A DNA stretch of 8,164 nucleotides from Chloroflexota bacterium (GCA_009908585.1 JAAAOZ010000111.1:1-8164), one strand, 5' to 3'; shown: positions 1 through 5,639, counted from the first letter of the stretch. Numbers and translations: made by a program. The notes: generated by a model not told the origin, from the letters alone.

Positions 1-870
1 ATGAGAACCGAGGATTTGAACGAGAAAGCTGCTTCTAAATCATCGCCATCATCGCCCCCCTCTGATACCACCGAATACATCATCGCCGAGGCCGAGCGAC
101 GGGTCAAATCTCAGCAGAGGCCCTCATCCACCATGGCGTCCCCCTCATTAGAGCGCGATCTGGCCGTGCGCTTGAATCGGGGGGCGTATTGGGTGGCTCG
201 TCACTGGCTCGCGATCATCAATACGTTGGCCGGATTATATGTCCTCGCCGCGTTTTGGGCCCCGCTCGCGATGCATTTGGATATGCCTCGTTTGGGATAC
301 AGCCTCTATGATTTTTATGCGCCCTTCTGCCATCAATACCCCTTCCGCTCGTGGTTCCTCTTCGGCTCGCACGCGACCTATCCGTATGCCATCCCCGATT
401 CCATCGCGGAGATGAATCAACTACGGACGTTCGTGGGCAACGCCGAGATTGGCTACAAGATCGCTCTCTGTCAGCGTTGCGTGGCCATCTACGGGACGAT
501 CTTCGTCGCCGGGCTGGTCTACGCCTGGCTGCGGCGACGGCATAGCGTCCCCTCGCTGCCGATGTGGGTCTACGTCCTCATTGGCGTCGTCCCGATGGGG
601 CTGGATGGCGGCATTCAGTTGCTCAGCAAAATCATCTGGTCCATCTTCCCCAATCTTTTGCCCCAGCCTTACGAAGCGACGCCCCTCTCGCGCCTGATCA
701 CGGGCGCCTTCTTTGGATTGGGCGTCGTGGGTTTTGCCTACGTGAATATCAACGAATACTTAGAAGACGTGCAGGAGACAATCGAAGAAAAATTTGCAGA
801 AGACGAAAAAGATCAAGAATGCACGGAAAACGTGGATAGTGACGAAGTTTCTGGAGGTATGACACAATGA
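1..870 (+). CDS. DUF2085 family membrane protein
   Basis: Protein of 289 aa of unknown biochemical function. It carries the hallmarks of DUF2085: a first hydrophobic segment (about residues 70-92), then FCHQ with C110-H111 followed by R116, then CQRCVAIYG (C157, C160) leading into a second membrane helix (about 157-177), a third helix with PMGLDGGIQ (about 187-212) and a fourth (about 230-250). The paired Cys/His motifs could bind a metal or form a redox site, but this is inference. The N-terminal 50 residues are polar and Ser/Pro-rich, and the C-terminus (about 252-285) is acidic and probably cytoplasmic. The ATG is the first base of the window, so an upstream start cannot be excluded; an internal ATG at codon 45 lacks a good ribosome binding site. 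Its stop overlaps the lgt start (ATGA), so it is co-transcribed and probably translationally coupled with lgt. Confidence 0.85.
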   Translation: MRTEDLNEKAASKSSPSSPPSDTTEYIIAEAERRVKSQQRPSSTMASPSLERDLAVRLNRGAYWVARHWLAIINTLAGLYVLAAFWAPLAMHLDMPRLGYSLYDFYAPFCHQYPFRSWFLFGSHATYPYAIPDSIAEMNQLRTFVGNAEIGYKIALCQRCVAIYGTIFVAGLVYAWLRRRHSVPSLPMWVYVLIGVVPMGLDGGIQLLSKIIWSIFPNLLPQPYEATPLSRLITGAFFGLGVVGFAYVNINEYLEDVQETIEEKFAEDEKDQECTENVDSDEVSGGMTQ

Positions 871-1670
871 CGCCACCTGTTGATCCGATTCTCATTCAAA
901 TTGGCTCCCTCACCGTTTATTGGTATGGTCTCTTGGTCGTGACGGGCATCTTTTTGGGCGCGATGGTCGCCGCCCACCTGGCCGACCGGGCCGGCGTCGA
1001 TCCTGAGCGGGTGTGGGACATGTTGCTCTTCGCCGTGATCGGCGGCATTGTCGGTGCGCGCATCGAGTATGTGGTCACGCCGCCGCACTGGGCCTATTAT
1101 CGCGAGCATCTGACGCAAGCTATGATGATCTGGGAAGGCGGCCTACGCATCTACGGCGCGATCATCGGCGGCGCCTTGGGCGTGTTGCTCTATTCGGCGC
1201 TCTATAAAATTCCCACCTTGAAACTATTGGACTTCGCCGCGCCGGGGATGGCGCTGGGCCACGCGATCGGGCGCTGGGGTAACTTCATCAATCGGGAGTT
1301 GTACGGCCCGCCCACGACCTTGCCCTGGGGATTGGACATTCCGCCTGCGTATCGCATCCCGCCGTATAACGATTTACAACAATATCCGCCGAGCACGCGC
1401 TTTCACCCTGCGTTCCTCTACGAATCGCTGGCGAATTTGGCGCTCTGTCTGCTGTTGATGTGGTTAGCCCAGCGTCGCTACGAGCGCTTGCAGGACGGCA
1501 CGATTATGGCGCTCTATTTGATGGGATACTCGGCTATTCGCTTCTTTATGGATTACCTGCGTACGGACGGCACGACGGCGCAGCCCCTGGCGCTGGCCTT
1601 CGTGGCCTTGGGCGCGCTCTTCTTGATGATCCAATATCAGCCCTGGAAAAAAGCGGGCCTGGCGGGCTGA
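867..1670 (+). CDS. lgt: Prolipoprotein diacylglyceryl transferase, copy 1
   Basis: Integral membrane enzyme (267 aa) that transfers a diacylglyceryl group from phosphatidylglycerol to the lipobox cysteine of prolipoproteins, the first step of lipoprotein maturation. The Lgt signature GRWGNFINRELYG is at residues 135-147. Aligned by eye to E. coli Lgt, R136, N139, E144 and G147 correspond to R143, N146, E151 and G154, Y20 to Y26 and R225 to R239. Two positions differ: Y96 stands where E. coli has His103 (a non-His residue is also known in actinobacterial Lgt), and D229 stands where E243 is expected. About seven hydrophobic segments are visible. The ATG overlaps the previous stop (ATGA) and has GGAGG at 853-857 nine bases upstream. 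A second full-length lgt lies 1.6 kb downstream in the same operon. Family assignment is firm; whether this copy has the standard activity is open. Confidence 0.95.
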   Translation: MTPPVDPILIQIGSLTVYWYGLLVVTGIFLGAMVAAHLADRAGVDPERVWDMLLFAVIGGIVGARIEYVVTPPHWAYYREHLTQAMMIWEGGLRIYGAIIGGALGVLLYSALYKIPTLKLLDFAAPGMALGHAIGRWGNFINRELYGPPTTLPWGLDIPPAYRIPPYNDLQQYPPSTRFHPAFLYESLANLALCLLLMWLAQRRYERLQDGTIMALYLMGYSAIRFFMDYLRTDGTTAQPLALAFVALGALFLMIQYQPWKKAGLAG

Positions 1671-1675
1671 TTAAG

Positions 1676-3274
1676 ATGAAGAAGACGCGCCAGAGGGGAA
1701 ATCAGCCGAATATCTTGCTCATCGTGTTGGACACGTTGCGCGCTGACCGGCTCTCGTGTTATGGCCATCCATCGGCGACGACGCCGCATTTAGATGCGTT
1801 TGCCGAACAGAGTGTGCTCTTCGAGCGCGCGATCTCCCCGGCGCAGTGGACGATCCCGGCGCACGGCTCGCTCTTCACCGGTGAATTTCCCTCCACGCAC
1901 GGGACGACGCAGATCTATGACCGCCACGCTGTGGAGCATCCAACCCTGGCGGAGCGGCTGACCGAGGCGGGCTACGCGACGGTCGGCTTCTGCAACAACC
2001 CGCTGCTCGGCGTTGTGGAGAACGACTTGGATCGTGGATTTGAGGCCTTCTATAATTACGGCGGCATTCTACCCGCGCGCCCCAAGCTCCTGCGCCGCCA
2101 CGAGCGTGTCAACGATTGGCTGGAAACCGCCGTCGCGTGGCTGAAGGAGCAAGTGCGCGGCTTGAACGGCCCAATTCAGGCGATCTTTACTCAGAACGAC
2201 TTCTTGCTGGGATTGATGATGCATCCCTGGCTGGCCTCCTTATGGGAGCGTAACATCAACTTCAAAGGGAATACAACGCACTCGATTGAGGACTTCGTAG
2301 GATATTTGCAGGCCTATCACGAGCAAGAGGACGCGCCGCCGCTCTTTGCCTATCTCAATTTGATGGAGTCCCATCTGCCGTATAATCCGCCGGCTCAATT
2401 CAGCCGAAAATTCGCGCCGCGCTATCATCAAGAGCGCGAAGCCCGCGATTTTATGCACGCCTTCAATTATCAGACCTACGATTGGCTTACGCCCGTCACG
2501 GAACCGTTCTCCGACCTGCAACATCGCGTGTTGAACGAGATGTACAATGCGGAAGTTGCCTACGAGGATCATCTCTTGCACTCACTCTTCGCGTGGTTGG
2601 ATGAGCCGGAGGTGCGGGAGCAGACGCTGGTCATCGTCACCAGCGATCACGGCGAAGGCTTGGACCACCACGGATATGTGGGGCATTCCCTGGTCACCTA
2701 CGAGGATCTGATCCGCGTGCCGTTGATCCTGCGCTATCCCCCGCACTACGAGGGTGGGGTGCGCGTTGCCGCGCCCACCTCGACGCGACGGATCTTCCAC
2801 ACCATCATGCAAGCCGCGGACGTTGCGATGCAGGACGATGAGGCAGAGGCTGTCGCGGCGTTGAGTCTGCAGCGAGCTTCCCAGGGTGATTTATCAGCGG
2901 AAGATCTGGTCTGGTCGGAGGCCTTCCCGCCCATCACTTTGCTCAAGTTGATGGAAGGCCGGGATGGCGAGGCCATCGATGCCTTCCAGTGCCGCGCCGT
3001 GCGTCGTGCGATCTATGATGTTGATGCGTCTTACAAGCTCGTCACTGTGAATGATACACCGACGGAGCTATTTGATGTCACGGTGGATCCGGCGGAACTG
3101 GATAACCGCATCGCTGCGCATCCCGACGTGACGTCCCGGCTCGACCGGGCGCTCAAAGGCGTCGTGGCGGAGGCTGAATCGCGACGCTTGGAGCGCGCCT
3201 CAGGCGCCGGCGTCGATCTGGAAAGCAATCGGCGGGTGCGCGAGCGATTGCGTCGCTTGGGTTATCTTGAATAG
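1676..3274 (+). CDS. Sulfatase-like hydrolase (alkaline phosphatase superfamily), T-x-P type
   Basis: Protein of 532 aa with the sulfatase fold. N-terminal NILLIVLDTLRADRLSCYG (metal ligand D19) is followed by a nucleophile region WTIPAHGSLFTG (T59), LNLMESHLPYNPP in the middle, SDHGEG (D324, H325, second metal site), and the end of the domain, ELFDVTVDPAELDN. The C-terminus LRRLGYLE is a tail often seen in this subfamily. The formylglycine motif C/S-x-P-x-R is replaced by T59-I-P-A-H63, so a classical formylglycine sulfatase is unlikely; Thr as nucleophile is known in phospho-transferring relatives such as LtaS and EptA. The substrate is unknown. No signal peptide or membrane helix is visible, so it is probably cytoplasmic. 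I chose ATG 1676, five bases after lgt; the open frame continues back to 1460 but that part lies inside lgt. The ribosome binding site is weak, suggesting translational coupling. Confidence 0.88.
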   Translation: MKKTRQRGNQPNILLIVLDTLRADRLSCYGHPSATTPHLDAFAEQSVLFERAISPAQWTIPAHGSLFTGEFPSTHGTTQIYDRHAVEHPTLAERLTEAGYATVGFCNNPLLGVVENDLDRGFEAFYNYGGILPARPKLLRRHERVNDWLETAVAWLKEQVRGLNGPIQAIFTQNDFLLGLMMHPWLASLWERNINFKGNTTHSIEDFVGYLQAYHEQEDAPPLFAYLNLMESHLPYNPPAQFSRKFAPRYHQEREARDFMHAFNYQTYDWLTPVTEPFSDLQHRVLNEMYNAEVAYEDHLLHSLFAWLDEPEVREQTLVIVTSDHGEGLDHHGYVGHSLVTYEDLIRVPLILRYPPHYEGGVRVAAPTSTRRIFHTIMQAADVAMQDDEAEAVAALSLQRASQGDLSAEDLVWSEAFPPITLLKLMEGRDGEAIDAFQCRAVRRAIYDVDASYKLVTVNDTPTELFDVTVDPAELDNRIAAHPDVTSRLDRALKGVVAEAESRRLERASGAGVDLESNRRVRERLRRLGYLE

Positions 3275-3289
3275 AGGGGGAATGACGAT

Positions 3290-4132
3290 ATGACACCACC
3301 ATTTGGCCCTACACTGCTAGAAATCGGGCCGCTGGCCGTCTATTGGTACGGCTTCCTGATCGTCACCGGCATTGTGCTGGGCGCGCAAGTGGCCGGTTAC
3401 TTAGCGAAGAAAGCCGGCGAAGACCCGGATCGTATCTGGGATATGCTCTTGTTCGCCGTCATCTTGGGCGTCATTGGCGCCCGCATCTATCACGTCGTCT
3501 CGCAGCCCAGCGGCGGCCTTTTAGGCTGGGAGTACTATAAGGAAAACCCCATCGAGATGCTCTACATCTGGCAGGGGGGCTTGGGCATCTTTGGCGCCGT
3601 GATCGGCGGCGCGCTGGGCGTCGCGATTTACTGTCGGTTGGAGCATCTACGCGTGCTGAAGTGGCTGGATTTCGCCGCGCCGGGCATGGCTATCGGGCAG
3701 GCCATCGGGCGCTGGGGCAACTATATGAATCGCGAGTTGTATGGGCCGCCCACGACCTTACCCTGGGGCCTGGAGATTCCGCCGCAACATCGTATCCCGC
3801 CCTATCACGATATGGCCCAATATCCGCCGGAGACGCTCTTTCACCCTACGTTTCTCTATGAATCCCTGACCGCTTTGCTCCTGTGCTTGGGTTTGTTATG
3901 GATCGCCACGTACTATCGCGGAAAACTCAAAGAGGGCGATCTCTTGCTCGGCTATTTGATGGGCTATGCAGTCATTCGTTTTTTTACGGAAATGCTACGT
4001 CCTGATGCCTGGATGGTTGCGGGAACGTCCTTCGCGGCGGCGCAACTTGTCGCGGCGGCCTTCTTCATCTTGGCCGGGATCATGCTGGTGTTCCGGCGCC
4101 GGCCGGATAACGTCGCGTCAGACGCGGCGTGA
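3290..4132 (+). CDS. lgt: Prolipoprotein diacylglyceryl transferase, copy 2
   Basis: Second Lgt paralogue, 280 aa, with the same reaction and topology as copy 1. The signature GRWGNYMNRELYG is at residues 140-152; R141, N144, E149, R230 and E234 occupy the expected catalytic or substrate-binding positions. F101 replaces E. coli His103. Unlike copy 1, it keeps Glu at the E243-equivalent position, so it is the more canonical of the two. Residues 128-193 match residues 123-188 of copy 1 at 53 of 66 positions by my count; the rest is more diverged, including a longer loop at about 72-88. The ATG has GAGGGGG (3274-3280) nine bases upstream. It is the last gene of the operon, 15 bases after the sulfatase stop, with a terminator just behind it. 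Family call is firm; the division of labour with copy 1 is unknown. Confidence 0.95.
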   Translation: MTPPFGPTLLEIGPLAVYWYGFLIVTGIVLGAQVAGYLAKKAGEDPDRIWDMLLFAVILGVIGARIYHVVSQPSGGLLGWEYYKENPIEMLYIWQGGLGIFGAVIGGALGVAIYCRLEHLRVLKWLDFAAPGMAIGQAIGRWGNYMNRELYGPPTTLPWGLEIPPQHRIPPYHDMAQYPPETLFHPTFLYESLTALLLCLGLLWIATYYRGKLKEGDLLLGYLMGYAVIRFFTEMLRPDAWMVAGTSFAAAQLVAAAFFILAGIMLVFRRRPDNVASDAA

Positions 4133-4137
4133 TATAG

Positions 4138-4164
4138 ACACGGGACCTGCGGGTCCCGTGTTTT
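4138..4164 (+). terminator. Intrinsic terminator after lgt copy 2
   Basis: A perfect 10-bp stem, ACACGGGACC (4138-4147) with GGTCCCGTGT (4152-4161), encloses a 4-base TGCG loop and runs into TTTT (4161-4164). It starts five bases after the lgt stop and so closes the DUF2085-lgt-sulfatase-lgt operon. The following gene then needs its own promoter, but I see no convincing -35/-10 pair in the 60 bases that remain. Confidence 0.85.
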
Positions 4165-4225
4165 GCTATCGGTCACGGTCCAGAAGTTTCAATCTTTTAT
4201 CAGAGTAAGACAACGGAGGGACACT

Positions 4226-4921
4226 ATGGCTTGGCCTCAAGACCTCATTCGGCTCCAAGACATCGATCAGGAACTGGAGGACATCGAAGAGCGCTTGAGC
4301 GACATCGATCTGCGCCTCCAGGATGATTCAGAGGTGGTGCAAGCGCGGGCGATGTTGAAGCGTAGCGCTGAGGCGATGGAGCAAGCTCAGAGGACGCAGA
4401 AGGACATCGAGTTCAAGTTACAGCAGATCGAAACTAAACTAGAGCGTAGTGGGCAACGTCTCTACGGCGGAAAGGTCAGAGATCCACGAGAGTTGGCGGA
4501 TCTACAAGCGGCGACTAAATCCCTGCGTGAGCGGAAAGCTATCGTTGAGGATACACTATTAGAGGCGATGATCGCACGTGAGGAGGCCGAGGCAGCGCAC
4601 GCGGTAGCCCAGGAGACGCTGGAGACTACACAAACCGAATGGGAGGCGATGCAGCAGGCCCTCAAGGAGGAACGCGATCGGTTGCAGGCCCATCGTCGCG
4701 ATTTGCAGGAGGAGCGCGAGGCGCTGCGCGCAGGGATTCCCAAGAGCGCCTTGGACTCCTATGAATATCTCTGGCCGCGAACCGGCGGCATGCCGGTCGC
4801 ACATCTCCAGGGCGATATGTGTGGCCTGTGTGGGGTCAAAGTCCTCCGTGCAACGCGCATCAAAGTCGAGAAGGAGGAAGAGGCTTACTGTGATGGATGT
4901 CGTCGCCTTTTAGTTGCTTGA
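4226..4921 (+). CDS. Coiled-coil protein with C-terminal C4 zinc ribbon (CdsZ/COG1579 family)
   Basis: Protein of 231 aa. Residues about 8-170 are rich in Glu, Gln, Arg and Leu with heptad-like spacing, giving a long coiled-coil hairpin. LYGGKVRDPRELADLQ (79-94) matches the family motif at the turn. The C-terminus carries C199-x2-C202 and C222-x2-C225, a four-cysteine zinc ribbon. Members occur widely in bacteria; some (chlamydial CdsZ) assist type III secretion, but no secretion genes are near here and its role is unknown. It is soluble, with no signal peptide. ATG 4226 is preceded by GGAGGG (4215-4220) at a good distance; an in-frame start at 4163 lies in the terminator of the previous operon and is unlikely. 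The gene stands alone between two terminators. Confidence 0.88.
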   Translation: MAWPQDLIRLQDIDQELEDIEERLSDIDLRLQDDSEVVQARAMLKRSAEAMEQAQRTQKDIEFKLQQIETKLERSGQRLYGGKVRDPRELADLQAATKSLRERKAIVEDTLLEAMIAREEAEAAHAVAQETLETTQTEWEAMQQALKEERDRLQAHRRDLQEEREALRAGIPKSALDSYEYLWPRTGGMPVAHLQGDMCGLCGVKVLRATRIKVEKEEEAYCDGCRRLLVA

Positions 4922-4975
4922 GGTATCTTGGGAATAGAAGGCTGGAATTTCTTTCGTCATTCTAACCTTTCTCCA

Positions 4976-5068
4976 AACAAAAACACGCCCCCGAAGGGGC
5001 GCGTTTTTGCGAAAGGAGGGTAACCAATGGCTAATTTGATAGGAGGGCGGGTCTCCTTACCAAACGCC
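4976..5068 (-). ncRNA. Candidate small RNA of about 90 nt
   Basis: On the minus strand a promoter with perfect TATAAT (5080-5075) would start transcription near 5068. About 60 bases later the RNA meets a long stem capped by a UUCG tetraloop and followed by a U-rich tail, a textbook intrinsic terminator. No start codon follows the SD-like AAGGAG (5058-5053) at a usable distance, so the transcript looks non-coding. It has two pyrimidine tracts, CCCTCCT at about 5047-5041 and CCCTCCTTT at about 5020-5012. These are complementary to the GGAGG ribosome binding sites seen in this genome, as in sRNAs that block translation. The internal AAGGAG could pair with either tract and mask it. Function and existence are inference from sequence; no known RNA family was recognised. 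Confidence 0.45.
4979..5008. terminator. Intrinsic terminator, stronger on the minus strand
   Basis: The arms are 4979-4991 and 4996-5008 around a 4-base loop, with A-runs on one side and T-runs on the other so that it can act in both directions. On the plus strand (end of the zinc-ribbon gene) the 13-bp stem has an A-C mismatch at 4985/5002 and a CGAA loop. On the minus strand that pair becomes G-U and the loop reads UUCG closed by C-G, so the stem is fully paired. It probably ends both the zinc-ribbon transcript and the candidate small RNA. Confidence 0.75.
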
Positions 5069-5089
5069 AACCTTATTATAGTGTTCTAA
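5027..5089 (+). CDS. Possible 20-aa small ORF (weak)
   Basis: The frame starts MANLIGGRV and ends at TAA after 20 codons. Its only strong support is an excellent ribosome binding site, AAAGGAGGG (5012-5020), six bases before the ATG. Against it: it lies directly behind a terminator, no plus-strand promoter is visible, and the GGAGG is also explained as the complement of the CCUCC tract of the minus-strand small RNA. The peptide is mildly hydrophobic and resembles nothing I know. Confidence 0.18.
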   Translation: MANLIGGRVSLPNANLIIVF

Positions 5090-5103
5090 CTAAAATCAAT
5101 CAA
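5075..5103 (-). promoter_or_regulatory. Sigma-70-type promoter for the candidate small RNA
   Basis: Read on the minus strand: -35 TTGATT (5103-5098), a 17-base spacer, and a perfect -10 TATAAT (5080-5075). Just upstream lies AGTACTTTTTTCCTATTG, shared with the pilin promoter region. It points away from the pilin gene toward the 3' end of the zinc-ribbon gene, where the only target is the small transcript ending at 4979. Confidence 0.6.
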
Positions 5104-5124
5104 TAGGAAAAAAGTACTATTTAG
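5090..5124. repeat. Direct repeat, copy 1 (shared promoter box)
   Basis: Aligns with 5447-5478 in the same orientation: CTAAAA, then CAATAGGAA, AGTACT and TTT are identical, with one 3-base gap (by eye 25 of 32 aligned positions). It overlaps the -35 region of the small-RNA promoter on the minus strand. The two copies lie on either side of the pilin gene and its terminator. Confidence 0.55.
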
Positions 5125-5161
5125 CCCCCAAAACTGAATTTAGTTAGTGGATGATGTCCCT

Positions 5162-5196
5162 AAAAAGCGAAATCCCCGCACATTGTGCGGGGATTT
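5162..5196 (-). terminator. Intrinsic terminator of the pilin gene
   Basis: A perfect 12-bp stem, AAATCCCCGCAC (5170-5181) with GTGCGGGGATTT (5185-5196), encloses a 3-base loop. On the minus strand it is followed by CGC and then TTTTT (5166-5162). It lies about 28 bases past the pilin stop and is oriented for that gene. Confidence 0.8.
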
Positions 5197-5224
5197 GCGC
5201 CGTTGGATTGTTGTGTGATTGAGA

Positions 5225-5386
5225 TTATCCAGCGCCAGCCTGGAGCTGATCAATAATCTGGGTGAAGATATCGCCAATCGCCGGGCCAAGGACGGCCAGA
5301 ACCGCAATAACGATAACCGCAACCAAGACCAAGATGAGCGCGTACTCAACCAAACCCTGACCTTCTTCTCGTGGTAGATACAACAT
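5225..5386 (-). CDS. Flp/Fap-type pilin subunit
   Basis: Minus-strand gene of 53 aa, too short for simple ORF cut-offs. The protein begins MLYLPREEG and continues QGLVEYALIL, the Flp prepilin signature: predicted cleavage by a prepilin peptidase after G9 leaves Q at +1, with E14 (+5) and Y15 next to it. A single hydrophobic helix (about 16-34) follows, then a short amphipathic tail ending LQAGAG. The mature pilin would be 44 aa, in the usual range for Flp subunits assembled by Tad secretion machinery. The start is fixed by AAGGAGG (5400-5394) seven bases upstream of the ATG. The gene is alone: no tad/cpa ATPase, secretin or peptidase is in the window, so assembly genes must lie elsewhere. An 83-codon frame over the same DNA (5140-5391) is a shadow. 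Confidence 0.9.
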   Translation of the reverse strand: MLYLPREEGQGLVEYALILVLVAVIVIAVLAVLGPAIGDIFTQIIDQLQAGAG

Positions 5387-5428
5387 TTCAATGCCTCCTT
5401 TAACTATTTACTTTAACAACTTACTTAC

Positions 5429-5457
5429 ATGCTAATGCATCGATTCCTAAAACGCAA
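5429..5457 (-). promoter_or_regulatory. Candidate promoter of the pilin gene
   Basis: On the minus strand, TTGCGT (5457-5452), a 17-base spacer and TAGCAT (5434-5429) would give a leader of about 36 bases before the ATG. Both boxes are weak matches to consensus. The placement gains support because the -35 sits in the same position relative to the AGTACTnnnTTCCTATTG box as in the stronger small-RNA promoter. Confidence 0.4.
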
Positions 5458-5464
5458 TAGGAAT
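5443..5464. promoter_or_regulatory. Inverted repeat over the pilin -35 region (possible operator)
   Basis: ATTCCTA (5443-5449) and TAGGAAT (5458-5464) are perfect 7-base inverted arms around an 8-base spacer that holds the TTGCGT element. A 22-base palindromic site placed on a -35 box is typical of a repressor or activator site. No regulator gene is visible nearby. Confidence 0.35.
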
Positions 5465-5478
5465 TTAGTACTGTTTGG
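5447..5478. repeat. Direct repeat, copy 2 (shared promoter box)
   Basis: Partner of 5090-5124, in the same orientation, 357 bases away. It lies 60-90 bases upstream of the pilin start and includes its predicted -35 box. The conserved core on the minus strand is AGTACTnnnTTCCTATTG. Confidence 0.55.
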
Positions 5479-5571
5479 TAGGATTTTCTAACCTAAAATA
5501 TGCTTGAAAAAGCCCTAATTCGCTTGTTTGGTGTGCTTTGAAGGCCTTTTATCGACTGGCGCGCTTTCGGG

Positions 5572-5577
5572 TATAAT
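5572..5577 (+). promoter_or_regulatory. -10 element for the maf-PBP unit
   Basis: A perfect TATAAT within an otherwise GC-rich run, 60 bases before the maf start. The -35 is poor: TTATCG (5549-5554) gives a 17-base spacer with three matches, and TCGACT (5552-5557) has four matches but only 14 bases. The promoter may rely on an activator. It lies back to back with the pilin promoter in the same 250-base gap. Confidence 0.45.
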
Positions 5578-5623
5578 AAAGGCGGCACGTGAGAGCTAAT
5601 GTCTTGAGATCATCATAGACCAA

Positions 5624-5639
5624 GAGGAGAGTAATTTTG
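5624..5639 (+). promoter_or_regulatory. Ribosome binding site deciding a TTG start for maf
   Basis: GAGGAG (5624-5629) lies seven bases before TTG 5637. The first in-frame ATG comes 19 codons later, after the catalytic ASQSPRR motif, so it cannot be the start. The SD is partly contained in a weak TCTTG (5602-5606)/CAAGA (5621-5625) inverted repeat. Confidence 0.7.

Larger units (their letters stand above)
4922..5224. other. Gene-poor stretch between the zinc-ribbon gene and the pilin gene
   Basis: Roughly 300 bases without a confident protein gene. From left to right it holds a GC-rich hairpin terminator (4979-5008), a region open to two readings (a 20-codon plus-strand frame or a minus-strand small RNA, with the RNA better supported), a minus-strand promoter (5075-5103) inside a direct repeat (5090-5124), an AT-rich stretch, and the pilin terminator (5162-5196). 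I see nothing specific in 4922-4978 or 5125-5160. Confidence 0.6.

Noticed and set aside
1460..1675. N-terminal extension of the sulfatase by 72 codons
   Set aside because: It lies wholly inside lgt copy 1, in another frame and without family similarity; ATG 1676 directly precedes the conserved first motif.
4163..4225. Earlier in-frame start for the zinc-ribbon gene
   Set aside because: It begins in the T-run of the previous terminator; ATG 4226 has GGAGGG and gives a normal family N-terminus.
4165..4225. Promoter for the zinc-ribbon gene
   Set aside because: TTGCTA at 4163-4168 has no acceptable -10 at 16-18 bases; no pair better than chance was found.
5140..5391. 83-codon minus-strand frame over the pilin locus
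   Set aside because: It runs through the pilin terminator, has Ser/Arg-rich low-complexity content, and overlaps the well-supported 53-aa pilin in another frame.
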